From positions 1-64,000 of the forward strand of contig SFPN01000008.1 in assembly GCA_004551945.1 (NCBI GenBank): a stretch of 64,000 nucleotides of DNA, in the 5' to 3' direction. The notes under the pieces were generated by a model that worked only from the letters and a program-made list of their open reading frames with translations, was not told where the DNA came from and searched no databases. The position numbers and the translations under genes are program-made. This document shows, one piece after another, positions 1-7,493 of the stretch (the stretch's first letter is position 1; every line of letters begins with the position of its first letter). The DNA is from Clostridiales bacterium. GTDB lineage: Bacteria; Bacillota; Clostridia; Oscillospirales; Oscillospiraceae.

Positions 1-12
1 GGAGGAACCGGC

Positions 13-489
13 ATGGAAATGAGAAGAAAAGATCTGGCCGTTACTGAGCCGGAGAAGATTGACGCCATCATCAGCAGCTGTGACTGTATCCGCCTGGCCT
101 TTGCCGACGGAACGCACCCCTACATCGTACCCCTGAGCTTTGGATTCGTCCACCAGGACGGGGTGCGGAAGTTCTACTTCCACAGTGCCGCCGCCGGACG
201 GAAGGTAGACTTGTGCCGCAGTCTGGGTTACGCGGGCTTTGAGCTGGACACCAACCGTCGGGTGAAGCCCAACGAGAAGGCCTGTGATTTTGCCATGGCC
301 TATCAGTGCGTGGTGGGCGAGGGTGAGATCGCAGAGCTGACCACCCCGGAGGAGAAAACCGCCGGTCTGGAGATCATTATGAAGCAGCTCACCGGCCGGG
401 GGGACTGGTCTTTTTCAGAAAGCGTGCTGAACAAGACCTGTGTGTTCTGCCTGACCGTGACAGAGATCAGCGGCCGGGCTCACGGCTGA
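13..489 (+). CDS. Pyridoxamine 5'-phosphate oxidase-family flavoprotein, NimA-like
   Basis: A 158-residue cytosolic protein of the FMN-binding split-barrel fold. The N-terminal pattern (R-R-K-D at 4-7, then LAFADG, HPYIVPLSFGF and FYFHSAAAGRK around residues 28-65) is that of the NimA/5-nitroimidazole reductase-like branch, whose members bind FMN and reduce small substrates. The ATG lies 7 bases after GGAGG at the very start of the window, so this start is well supported. It ends just before a hairpin shared with the convergent yjdF gene. The family name is secure; the substrate is not, and a drug-resistance role is only a possibility suggested by the Nim name. Confidence 0.85.
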   Translation: MEMRRKDLAVTEPEKIDAIISSCDCIRLAFADGTHPYIVPLSFGFVHQDGVRKFYFHSAAAGRKVDLCRSLGYAGFELDTNRRVKPNEKACDFAMAYQCVVGEGEIAELTTPEEKTAGLEIIMKQLTGRGDWSFSESVLNKTCVFCLTVTEISGRAHG

Positions 490-497
490 ACCAAACG

Positions 498-524
498 AAA
501 CCGCCGGGCGGATGCCCGGCGGTT
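498..524. terminator. Bidirectional terminator between convergent genes
   Basis: A perfect 12-bp stem (498-509 with 513-524) with a 3-base loop lies between the NimA-like gene and yjdF, whose stop codons face each other. The flanking T and A runs are short, so strength is uncertain in either direction. Confidence 0.7.
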
Positions 525-526
525 TG

Positions 527-943
527 CTATCTGCCTTTGTGTTTGGCCTTTTTCTTCTCCTGCCGCAGGGCATACTGCCGGGCCTCCTCCGCCTCTTTCT
601 CTGCCCGGGTGTGGGCCTTGCGTGCTTGTTTGTTCTGCTCCCGCTGGAGCTGAAGGGCCTGCTGGGCCTTGGTGGAGAGAACCGGGGTTTCCATAGCCCG
701 GCGGATCTCCCGCTGGACCCGCTTGGGATTTTTCCGGCGCTGGTCCGATCCCTCGGAAGCTAAGACGGGGCTGAAGGGGAACTGCCGCCAATTTTTCAGG
801 AGAAAGTCGTACACTTCGTAATCCTTGGGCTCCGCCCCAAAGGTGATTTTGCAGACCTCGTACCGGTTCCCCTCGGTGCGCTCATACAGGCCCACCCAGA
901 AGGGGGCCTCAAAGAACACGGTCAGGGTGCAGAAGCCGTCCAT
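527..943 (-). CDS. yjdF: YjdF-family protein (DUF2992)
   Basis: The predicted product is 138 residues, the usual size for the YjdF family. The start MDGFCTLTVFFEAPFWVGL, the internal segment KITFGAEPKDYEVYDFLL and a very basic, Lys/Glu-rich C-terminal tail are typical. The open frame continues further upstream, but the ATG chosen lies 1 base after the stop of the PadR gene, which fits a translationally coupled operon. The function of YjdF is not established; in Bacillus it is controlled by a riboswitch for azaaromatic compounds. Here control is more likely through the adjacent PadR repressor, since no room for a riboswitch exists between promoter and regulator. Confidence 0.85.
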   Translation of the reverse strand: MDGFCTLTVFFEAPFWVGLYERTEGNRYEVCKITFGAEPKDYEVYDFLLKNWRQFPFSPVLASEGSDQRRKNPKRVQREIRRAMETPVLSTKAQQALQLQREQNKQARKAHTRAEKEAEEARQYALRQEKKKAKHKGR

Positions 944-944
944 A

Positions 945-1472
945 TTAAGCCTCGGCCTGAAACTGACGGACAAAACCGTCCAGCCAGTCCAGGAGGGCGT
1001 CGTACAACCCCAGCTGCTGGTCAAAGATCGTCCGGCCCACCAGGGGAATGTCCGCATAGGTCCGGGCGTATCCGGCAGTCTCCTCCCGGCTGGCTTGAAG
1101 GCTCTGCCGCAGCTGCTCCGCCAGGGCCAGGGCCTGGTCCTGGGGGAGCTTGTTCAGGTTGGTAATCACCACGTTAAAATCAAAGAGCAGAGGCACCGGC
1201 CGACTGGCACAGGCGGCCATTTCCTGGAGGAAATAAGCCCGACCCGATTCCGTGATGGAGTAGACGGCCTTGCTCCCCGCCCGGTCGCCGGGTTCCTGAC
1301 GGCTTTCCAGGTACCCCTGGTCCCGCAGGCGCAGGACCCTTTTGTAGACCGATGGGGCGCTGATCCGGGTCCAGCGGGAAAAGTTGTGATAGGTTACGTC
1401 CTTTTGCAGGTCATAAGCGCTCTGGGGCTTTTCCAGCACCATGCCCAGAATAGCCAGGTCAATGGCGGACAT
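945..1472 (-). CDS. PadR-family transcriptional regulator
   Basis: A 175-residue regulator with the PadR winged-helix domain at residues 1-80 (MSAIDLAILGMVLEKPQSAY, then VYKRVLRLRDQGYLES and the wing) and an alpha-helical C-terminal dimerisation part. The ATG at 1472 is preceded by AAAGGAGG at 6 bases, better than any upstream codon. It is the first gene of an operon with yjdF. Its promoter contains a perfect inverted repeat, so self-repression relieved by a small ligand is likely; this is how PadR proteins commonly act on drug or phenolic-acid responses. The ligand cannot be told from the sequence. Confidence 0.9.
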   Translation of the reverse strand: MSAIDLAILGMVLEKPQSAYDLQKDVTYHNFSRWTRISAPSVYKRVLRLRDQGYLESRQEPGDRAGSKAVYSITESGRAYFLQEMAACASRPVPLLFDFNVVITNLNKLPQDQALALAEQLRQSLQASREETAGYARTYADIPLVGRTIFDQQLGLYDALLDWLDGFVRQFQAEA

Positions 1473-1484
1473 TTTCCCACCTCC

Positions 1485-1522
1485 TTTTGCTATAGAATAT
1501 ATTACTATACAATATAGCAAAA
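1485..1522. promoter_or_regulatory. Candidate PadR operator (10-bp inverted repeat)
   Basis: TTTTGCTATA at 1485-1494 is repeated exactly in inverted form at 1513-1522 with 18 bp between. It covers the -10 element and most of the spacer of the padR-yjdF promoter. Confidence 0.55.
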
Positions 1523-1527
1523 GTCAA
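1499..1527 (-). promoter_or_regulatory. Promoter of the padR-yjdF operon
   Basis: On the minus strand TTGACT (1527-1522) and TAATAT (1504-1499) are separated by 17 bp, about 20 bases before the ribosome binding site of padR. Confidence 0.6.
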
Positions 1528-1530
1528 GAA

Positions 1531-1563
1531 AAAGAGACAGCACAGGTTGTATCCTGTGCTGCC
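1531..1563 (-). terminator. Terminator after the VOC gene
   Basis: A 9-bp stem (1553-1561 with 1538-1546) read on the minus strand is followed by TCTCTTTTTC. It insulates the VOC gene from the padR promoter immediately beyond. Confidence 0.8.
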
Positions 1564-1571
1564 TTTGGCCA

Positions 1572-1934
1572 TCAGCCCAGCTGCTTTACCAGCTGAACGG
1601 TGTAGCCGTCCGGGTCCTTCACAAAGTGGAAGATCAGGTTGGGGTTGGGAGAAATGGGGGGAGAGACCTCCAGCCCTGCTGCCTGGAGCTTGGCCAGCAG
1701 CTGGTCCAGGTCCTCAGGGGCCAGGCCCAGGGAGAGACCTTGGCCGGGGTTTTCTGCCTTGGGGGCGGGGCTGCACAGCAGCTCCAGCTTGGTGCCCTGG
1801 GGGTCGCCCAGCATGGCAATCTCGTTGCTGGTGCCCTGGAAGCGCTCGCAGAGGGGCATGCCCAGCAGATCGTGGTAGAAGGCCAGGCTGCGGTCCAGGT
1901 CGCTGACCTGAATAGTGGTCCAGACGAATGTCAT
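1572..1934 (-). CDS. VOC-family (glyoxalase/bleomycin-resistance fold) protein
   Basis: A 120-residue single-copy VOC domain with the two beta-alpha-beta-beta-beta modules: TTIQVSDLDRSLAFYHDLLG at 6-25 and the closing KDPDGYTVQLVKQL at the C-terminus. Candidate metal ligands of the glyoxalase type are a polar residue in the first strand and the acidic or polar residues in LELL and TVQL, but they cannot be assigned with certainty. It has a good AAAGGAG site and its own weak promoter and terminator, so it is probably monocistronic. The substrate is unknown. Confidence 0.85.
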   Translation of the reverse strand: MTFVWTTIQVSDLDRSLAFYHDLLGMPLCERFQGTSNEIAMLGDPQGTKLELLCSPAPKAENPGQGLSLGLAPEDLDQLLAKLQAAGLEVSPPISPNPNLIFHFVKDPDGYTVQLVKQLG

Positions 1935-1975
1935 AGAGAAAACTCCTTTCGCGGTCCGGGATAGATTCTATATCC

Positions 1976-2004
1976 AAAATACCACAGACCGGGCCGGGAT
2001 GCAA
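1976..2004 (-). promoter_or_regulatory. Possible promoter of the VOC gene
   Basis: TTGCAT (2004-1999) and TATTTT (1981-1976) with 17 bp spacing on the minus strand, between spoIIR and the VOC gene. Both hexamers are only partial matches. Confidence 0.35.
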
Positions 2005-2008
2005 GGGC

Positions 2009-2635
2009 TTACCTCCGGCTGGCCAGCCAGCTGCGGCAGCTGCCCCACCACTCCAGGGCTTTAAACTTGATGACATAGGGCTGGGAGGACTCGGTGAGCA
2101 GGGCGTAGTCCTGCCCGGTGAGACCCGCTGTCTGGAGTGCCTGTTCGCTCACCGCCGGCAGGCACAGGGAGGGAAAGACCACGCACCACCAGTTTTTCCC
2201 CTCTCCCTGTCCGATGACCACCCGGAGGGCCTGGTACTGCCCGGCGGGCAGGGACAGGTCCCCATACTGCCGGGTGGGGAACCAGGTGTCCTCCAGGCTC
2301 ACCTGGACCTGGTAGGAGAAACCGGCCTGGGAGACCGTCCGCGCGGCGGTTTCGGCCAGGGGGGTCAGATTATCCCGGAGGATTTCAGCGGCCTGCTGGG
2401 CGCTCTCCCGGCCGGAGAGAAGGGTATCTGCCTGGGCCAGGACCTGGTCCCGCACCTGGAGCTTTAAGGCCTGGTCGGCCTGGGAGTCGGAATTGGCGAT
2501 CACATGCAGGCGGATGATCTTGTCCGCCAGCTGGGTTTGCTCCGCCTCGGCCCAGAGGGCTGTGGACACCAGCGCGGCGCAGAAGAGGGCCAGGATCTGC
2601 CGCAGGAATTTCCATGGAATATGTAGGTTCTTCAT
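2009..2635 (-). CDS. spoIIR: Stage II sporulation protein R
   Basis: A 208-residue secreted signalling protein with an N-terminal hydrophobic segment (about residues 11-28) and the SpoIIR signature IIRLHVIANSDS followed by LKLQVRDQV (residues 40-68). In known sporulators it is made in the forespore under sigma-F, crosses to the intermembrane space and triggers SpoIIGA to process pro-sigma-E in the mother cell. The ATG is 12 bases after AAAGGGGA. The gene follows ispE but has a sigma-F-like promoter overlapping the ispE stop, and its ribosome site lies in a terminator-like stem. Confidence 0.95.
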   Translation of the reverse strand: MKNLHIPWKFLRQILALFCAALVSTALWAEAEQTQLADKIIRLHVIANSDSQADQALKLQVRDQVLAQADTLLSGRESAQQAAEILRDNLTPLAETAARTVSQAGFSYQVQVSLEDTWFPTRQYGDLSLPAGQYQALRVVIGQGEGKNWWCVVFPSLCLPAVSEQALQTAGLTGQDYALLTESSQPYVIKFKALEWWGSCRSWLASRR

Positions 2636-2637
2636 AA

Positions 2638-2686
2638 AAAAACACCGTCCCCTTTCGTAGTTGCCGAAAGTATGGACGGTGTTTTT
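2638..2686. terminator. Terminator of ispE that overlaps the spoIIR ribosome site
   Basis: A 13-bp outer stem (2674-2686 with 2638-2650) encloses a second 6-bp stem (2665-2670 with 2652-2657). On the minus strand it ends in seven T before the spoIIR ATG, so it can terminate ispE transcripts. The spoIIR Shine-Dalgarno bases at 2655-2648 lie within the two stems. Confidence 0.75.
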
Positions 2687-2697
2687 GCGCTTTATAC
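2668..2697 (-). promoter_or_regulatory. Candidate sigma-F promoter of spoIIR
   Basis: GTATA (2697-2693), 15 bp, then GTCCATACTT (2677-2668). This matches the Bacillus sigma-F consensus GywTA-N15/16-GgnrAnAnTw except at two weaker positions. The predicted start near 2661 gives a leader of about 25 bases. Confidence 0.5.
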
Positions 2698-3552
2698 CGG
2701 TTGGGTCAAAAAAACCTCTGCATAGGTCTCCTTGAGTCGGTCTGCAGCGGCCTGGGCCAGGTCTTCCCGGTCAAAGAGCCCCAGAACGGTGGGACCGCTG
2801 CCGCTCATGGCAGCACCCAAAGCGCCGGCCTGGATGAGAGCGGTTTTGATCCCCTCAATTTCCCGGCGCTGCTGAGAGGGCAGCACTCCCTCAAAGACGT
2901 TGAACATCCGGCGGCCCAGAGCTACCAGGTCTCCCTGGTCCAGGGCGGCCATGGCCCCTTGGGTGTCCGGCCGGAGGCGGCGCTTCTGCTTGTCCCACTC
3001 CCGGAACAGGGCGGGGGTGGAGATGGAAAAAGCGGGCTTGCACAGGACGATGTGACAGGGGGGCAGCGGCTTTAAGGGGGTGAGAATCTCGCCCCGGCCT
3101 TGGGCCAGCGCGGTTCCCCCCAGAACGCAGTAGGGCACGTCGGAGCCGACCGCCTCTCCCACCCGGGCCAGCTCCTGGGGGGAGAACCCCGCGCCGGTGA
3201 GGGTGTTCAGCCCCCGGAGGACAGCGGCGGCGTCGCTGCTGCCCCCGGCGGTGCCGGCGCAGACGGGAATTTCCTTCTGTATGGTGATGCGCAGATCCTG
3301 CCAGTCCTGACCGGCTGCCTCCCGGAAGGCCAGGGCGGCGGCTACGGCCAGGTTGTCCTTGTCCTTGGGGAGAAAGTGCAGGCCGGACTCGGCCCGGATG
3401 CCTCCGGGATCGCCCAGGTCCAGGGTGACAGCGTCACAGAGGGAGACCGACTGCATCACCATCTCCATTTCGTGGTAGCCGTCAGGCCGGGCACCCAGGA
3501 TATCCAGGGTCAGGTTGACCTTGGCGGGGGCCTGGAGGGTGAGGGAAGTCAC
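2692..3552 (-). CDS. ispE: 4-diphosphocytidyl-2-C-methyl-D-erythritol kinase
   Basis: A 286-residue GHMP kinase that phosphorylates CDP-methylerythritol with ATP in the non-mevalonate isoprenoid pathway. The start APAKVNLTLDILG (8-20) with the catalytic Lys11, the GHMP ATP loop PVCAGTAGGSSDAAA (96-110) and VGSDVPYCVLGG identify it. The usual loop is AGLGGGSSDAA; here TA replaces LG, a mild variation. It overlaps the upstream DUF1015 gene by 4 bases (ATGA), so the two are translationally coupled. Length is normal for the family. Confidence 0.97.
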   Translation of the reverse strand: MTSLTLQAPAKVNLTLDILGARPDGYHEMEMVMQSVSLCDAVTLDLGDPGGIRAESGLHFLPKDKDNLAVAAALAFREAAGQDWQDLRITIQKEIPVCAGTAGGSSDAAAVLRGLNTLTGAGFSPQELARVGEAVGSDVPYCVLGGTALAQGRGEILTPLKPLPPCHIVLCKPAFSISTPALFREWDKQKRRLRPDTQGAMAALDQGDLVALGRRMFNVFEGVLPSQQRREIEGIKTALIQAGALGAAMSGSGPTVLGLFDREDLAQAAADRLKETYAEVFLTQPV

Positions 3553-4823
3553 TTAATCTTCCGGGCTTCCAGATAGAAGCGCTTGTCGTTGGCCTCGCCC
3601 ATGGAGAAGGTCTTCCGAGGCAGAGCGCCGTCAAAGATCACGGTGGGGAAGAGCTGATCCTTGCCCATGGCGGGGAGGATGAAGCCGATGCTCTCCGGCT
3701 GGCTGGCCAGGCGCTCGGTGACGTCCTCGCCGTGGATATAGTCGATCTTGCCGCCGTTCTCCTCCAGGTACTTGTCCAGGAAGGACTGGAGGGTGCCCAC
3801 TTCCAGCTGTGCGGTGGGGTTAGGCACGGTGACCACGCCCTTCTCGCCGGCCATCACATAGCGGATCTGGTGGCCCTCGCCCTCACCGTAGTGAGCGCCG
3901 GGATAGGCAGCCAGGAAGTCCGCCAGCAGCTTCTTGGGGTCCACGCCGAAGAGGACCCGGTGAATGGCCTCAAACTCCAGGGAGTCGTCGTGGAGGTTCA
4001 CCAGCTCCACCAGAGCGTAGCGGGCGGGGTGGTTCTCCCGCTCCTCGGGGGACAGGGTGGGCTTCAGCTCCTCCCAGCAGGCCTTGGCGGTGGCCAGGGA
4101 GTGGTTGCCGTCGCCCATGGCGAAGGTGAGCACGGGCTTGCCTTCGGCGTGGTAGAATTCCTCGAACCGCTTGGGGTCGGCCAGGGCGGTGAGCTTGTCC
4201 TCCACGTCCTGCTTCTGCTTGTCGCTGAGCAGGAAGCCGGAGACCCGGCCGCCCTTTTCCATGAGGGTGGCGGAGTAGACCATCTGCATCTGCTTCTTGG
4301 CCTGGTCGGTGGTGAGGGGCTCGATCACGGTGCGGTCGGGGTCGTCGATGAGGACCATGATGTGGGGCAGCTCGATGGGAGCGTTCTTCCGCACCCGCAT
4401 ACGGGGGGGAATCCGGGAGAGGACGGTGCCCTCGGTGGCGCGGATGGGGGTGCCGGAGCCCTTGGCGTAGTCATACTGCTCCAGGTCCAGCTTGCCGATG
4501 AGGCCCAGGCGGGTCTTGCCGCCGTTCAGCTTCCGCTCCAGCAGGAGCAAGGAGTTCTCCACGGGGCGCAGGCGCTCTTCCTGGAGGTACTGTTCCATGG
4601 TCTGGTTGATCTTGGCGATCTCTTCCTCCACGTTGTCATCCTCCAGCTTGCTTTCGGGGAGGATCAGGCGCAGGGTGGAGGGGGCGTCGCCCACGAACTT
4701 GTCCACCCGCTCCCAGTACTCCGGCTCAGAGGTGTACTGGTCGCAGGCCACCACGGCCCACTTGGTCAGGCCGCAGTCCACAGGCAACAGAATGTCGGCA
4801 GGGGAAAAAGCGATCTTACTCAT
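3549..4823 (-). CDS. DUF1015 family protein (SerK-related)
   Basis: A 424-residue protein of the DUF1015 family, recognisable from the start FSPADILLPVDCGLTKWAVV, the segment APIELPHIMVLIDDP, and the FAMGDGNHSLATAKACWEEL motif near residue 235. The family contains the archaeal ADP-dependent serine kinase SerK, and bacterial members are mostly uncharacterised; a ParB/sulfiredoxin-like fold with a GDGNH motif is expected. It sits between an iPGM/homoserine-kinase-like gene and ispE in one operon, which hints at a phosphotransfer step on serine or a related amino acid, but this is inference only. Confidence 0.85.
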   Translation of the reverse strand: MSKIAFSPADILLPVDCGLTKWAVVACDQYTSEPEYWERVDKFVGDAPSTLRLILPESKLEDDNVEEEIAKINQTMEQYLQEERLRPVENSLLLLERKLNGGKTRLGLIGKLDLEQYDYAKGSGTPIRATEGTVLSRIPPRMRVRKNAPIELPHIMVLIDDPDRTVIEPLTTDQAKKQMQMVYSATLMEKGGRVSGFLLSDKQKQDVEDKLTALADPKRFEEFYHAEGKPVLTFAMGDGNHSLATAKACWEELKPTLSPEERENHPARYALVELVNLHDDSLEFEAIHRVLFGVDPKKLLADFLAAYPGAHYGEGEGHQIRYVMAGEKGVVTVPNPTAQLEVGTLQSFLDKYLEENGGKIDYIHGEDVTERLASQPESIGFILPAMGKDQLFPTVIFDGALPRKTFSMGEANDKRFYLEARKIK

Positions 4824-4844
4824 AGTTTGGTTCCTCCATTATTT

Positions 4845-6080
4845 TCAAATTTCAAAAAGTTTTTTCATGAGCACCGGGGCGCCTTCGGGATAGGCGGGGC
4901 CCTTCAGGCCGGATTCCTCGCAGTAGGGCAGGCCCAGGCCGGAGTCGGTGCGGCTGTCGTAGAGCAAATAGGGCACCGGGTCCCCGTCGTGGCCCCGGGT
5001 GGACGTGAGGGTCTTGTGGTCGGAGAGAATCAGCAGGCGGTAGTCCGTGTCCTCCTGGGCCAGAGCCTGGGTCAGGGGACCCACCACCCGGCTGTCCAGC
5101 CACTCGATGGCCTGGAGCTTTCCGGGCAGGTCGCCGTTGTGGGTGCACTCGTCGGGGGCCTCCACGTGGACGGCCACAAAGTCCTTGCCCTTGTGCAGCT
5201 CATCCAGGGCGGCGGCCACCTTGCCCTCGTAGTTGGTGTCCAGCTCGCCGGTGGCGCCCTCCACCTCCCGGATGTCCAGGCCGGACAGGCGGGCGATGCC
5301 GAAGCACAGGGGAACGGCGGAGATCACCGTGCCGGTCTTGTGGTACTTATCCCAGAAGGAGTCCAGCGCCACGGCGCTGCCCTCTGCCCAGAACCACACC
5401 CCGTTGGCGGGGAGCTTTCCCTCCGCCCGGCGCTTTTCGTTGATGGGGTGATGGTCCAGCACCTGGTGGGCCAGCTTCATCAGGTCCTTCAGAACGGCGG
5501 CGTTGTCACAGCCGGAGGGGAGCAGGGGGCCGATGACCTCCCCCAGATGGTCATGGGGCGGGATCAGGGAGATGCCGGTGATGTTGGCACCCGCCTGGAC
5601 GGCGATGTGCCGGAAGGAGGCGGCGGGATAAACGGTCATGCCTGCCTTCTGGGCGGCAGCCTGGAACCGGGGGTCCTGGAACAGGTCGGTGACCAGCTGG
5701 ATGGACTGGTCCCCTTCAATGGAGCCGCCGGAGTGGGAGAGGATCTTCTTCTCCTCAAAGGGCAGGTCGCTGTCCTCATAGGCCACCATGTTGCAGCGGT
5801 AGGACACATCGCCGGGGTGCAGCTGAATGCCGGTGGCGGCGGCCTCCAGGGGAGAGCGGCCGGTGTAGCAGACCTTGGGGTCCGCGCCGAAGATGGAGAG
5901 GATGGCGGTGTCGCTGCCAGCGGGAAGATCGCCGGGGCAGTTGATGACATTGCCTACCTCGCCTTTGGCGGCCAGGGCGTCTATGGCGGGGATGTTGGCG
6001 GCCTGGAGGGGGGTCTTCCCGTCCAGGCTGGGGACAGGATTGTCTGCCATACCGTCGCCAATAATCAAAACATATTTCAT
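4845..6080 (-). CDS. Cofactor-independent phosphoglycerate mutase family protein, homoserine kinase-like branch
   Basis: A 411-residue alkaline-phosphatase-superfamily enzyme. Metal-binding and catalytic positions are visible: Asp9 in IIGDGMADN, Ser56 in AGSDTAIL, APDECTHNGD, and LSDHKT near the C-terminus. The ApgM/archaeal-type family interconverts 2- and 3-phosphoglycerate; a bacterial sub-branch of this length has been proposed to act as homoserine kinase. I cannot choose between the two from sequence alone. The ATG has a strong AAAGGAG site and the gene lies 43 bp after hemW and 21 bp before the DUF1015 gene, so it is likely in that operon. Confidence 0.85.
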   Translation of the reverse strand: MKYVLIIGDGMADNPVPSLDGKTPLQAANIPAIDALAAKGEVGNVINCPGDLPAGSDTAILSIFGADPKVCYTGRSPLEAAATGIQLHPGDVSYRCNMVAYEDSDLPFEEKKILSHSGGSIEGDQSIQLVTDLFQDPRFQAAAQKAGMTVYPAASFRHIAVQAGANITGISLIPPHDHLGEVIGPLLPSGCDNAAVLKDLMKLAHQVLDHHPINEKRRAEGKLPANGVWFWAEGSAVALDSFWDKYHKTGTVISAVPLCFGIARLSGLDIREVEGATGELDTNYEGKVAAALDELHKGKDFVAVHVEAPDECTHNGDLPGKLQAIEWLDSRVVGPLTQALAQEDTDYRLLILSDHKTLTSTRGHDGDPVPYLLYDSRTDSGLGLPYCEESGLKGPAYPEGAPVLMKKLFEI

Positions 6081-6123
6081 TGCAGGGCATCTCCTTTCAG
6101 GGGTACGCTGGGTGCGCGTGATA

Positions 6124-7335
6124 CTATCTATTTTCCGGGTCGGAGCTGTTGGGATGAATGAGATCCGCCCAGTTTTTGCGTTCGTTCAGGGTCCCGGCCT
6201 GGGCGTCCAGCAGGTCCAGGATCAGGGTGTTGGAGAGCAGGAAGCCCTCGGGGGTAAAGTGCCAGCGGCGGTCGGACTGTTCCACCCAGTGGTGGCGCTC
6301 GAAGAACTCCAGCCGGCGGTTGATGGGCTCAAAGTTCAGGCCGAACTTCCGGCGGTACTCCCACTCCTCAATGCCCCGCTGGGTGCGCATCCGCAGGAGC
6401 AGATACTCCCGGGCCCGCTCCGGGGCGTTGATGGTTTGGGGGTCCTCCAGCAGCTCTTCCCGGGTGGGGCTGGCGGCGAGATAGGCCTCCAGGTCCCGGC
6501 GGTAGGCGTAGCGCCGGCCGTCCAGGTAGGAGTGGGCCCCGGGGCCGAAGCCCACATACTCCCGGCCCAGCCAGTATTTCAGGTTGTGGCGGGATTCCCG
6601 GCCGGGCTTGGCGAAGTTGGAGATCTCATACTGCCGGTACCCGGCCTGGCGCAGAAGCTCCACCGCCCGGAGATAAAGGTCCGCCTGACAGTCCCCGTCG
6701 GGCAGGGGCTGACCACCGGCCACCCGGGCGGCCAGGGGAGTGTCCTCCTCCACCTTGAGACCATAGCAGGAGATGTGCTCCGGGTTCAGGGCGATGGCCT
6801 TTTCCAGGGTGTCCTCCCAGTCGGCCATGGTCTGGTCGGGCAGGCCGTAGATCAGGTCCAGGCTCAGGTTTTCCATCTTGGCCTTGCGGATGTCGGCCAC
6901 CGCCTGGTCCACCTGCCGGGGGGTGTGAATCCGGTGGATGCAGCGCAGCTGCTGAGGGTTGGCCGACTGCATCCCCAAAGAGATCCGGTTGACTCCCGCC
7001 CGGCGAAGCCGGGAGATGCCCCGCCAGTCCACGCTGTCCGGGTTGCACTCCACGGTGATCTCCGCCTGACGGCTCACGGACAGATGGTGCTGGAGAAAGC
7101 CCAGAATCTCCCGCAGGCGTTTTTCCCCGTAGTAAGAGGGGGTGCCGCCGCCGAAGTAGATGGAGTCCACCGGCCGGCCCTTCAGCAGAGGGAGAAGGGA
7201 CTTGATGTGGGCCAGCAGAGCCCGCTGGTAGCGGTCCATCAGCTCCTCCTGGCCGGCCAGGGAGTAGAAGTCGCAGTAGTCGCACTTGCTTTTGCAGAAG
7301 GGGATGTGGATATAGACACCGAGAACACCAGCCAA
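6124..7335 (-). CDS. hemW: Radical SAM protein HemW (heme chaperone, HemN-like)
   Basis: A 403-residue radical SAM enzyme with Cys14, Cys18 and Cys21 in FCKSKCDYC, a YFGGGTPSYY glycine-rich SAM motif and the HemN C-terminal domain. The length and the C-X2-C ending without the additional Cys of true coproporphyrinogen dehydrogenase favour HemW, a heme-binding protein that inserts heme into membrane enzymes. The start codon is TTG, 6 bases after GGAGGG. A good sigma-A type promoter lies upstream. The old annotation as oxygen-independent coproporphyrinogen oxidase would be misleading. Confidence 0.92.
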   Translation of the reverse strand: MAGVLGVYIHIPFCKSKCDYCDFYSLAGQEELMDRYQRALLAHIKSLLPLLKGRPVDSIYFGGGTPSYYGEKRLREILGFLQHHLSVSRQAEITVECNPDSVDWRGISRLRRAGVNRISLGMQSANPQQLRCIHRIHTPRQVDQAVADIRKAKMENLSLDLIYGLPDQTMADWEDTLEKAIALNPEHISCYGLKVEEDTPLAARVAGGQPLPDGDCQADLYLRAVELLRQAGYRQYEISNFAKPGRESRHNLKYWLGREYVGFGPGAHSYLDGRRYAYRRDLEAYLAASPTREELLEDPQTINAPERAREYLLLRMRTQRGIEEWEYRRKFGLNFEPINRRLEFFERHHWVEQSDRRWHFTPEGFLLSNTLILDLLDAQAGTLNERKNWADLIHPNSSDPENR

Positions 7336-7388
7336 GCAAATCCCTCCGATCCGGCGCAGAAAGCGCGTCAGCTTATACTTAATTCCTT

Positions 7389-7417
7389 ATTATACGATTC
7401 TTTCTCCCGGATGGCAA
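7389..7417 (-). promoter_or_regulatory. Promoter of the hemW operon
   Basis: TTGCCA (7417-7412), 17 bp, TATAAT (7394-7389) on the minus strand, about 50 bases before the TTG start of hemW. Confidence 0.8.
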
Positions 7418-7440
7418 GATATTATTCCCGGTCCGGGCGG

Positions 7441-7470
7441 TTGCTATCGGGTAAAAAAAGATGGTATAAT
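7441..7470 (+). promoter_or_regulatory. Plus-strand promoter-like sequence facing into the flavodoxin gene
   Basis: TTGCTA (7441-7446), 18 bp, TATAAT (7465-7470). A transcript from here would run antisense through the flavodoxin gene; no plus-strand gene starts until 8173. Confidence 0.35.
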
Positions 7471-7493
7471 AACCTGATCGCCTGATCGCGGGG

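Noticed and set aside
3732..6161. An 809-codon open frame on the plus strand
   Set aside because: It is the antisense shadow of the DUF1015 and iPGM-like genes, with low-complexity Gly/Val/His content.
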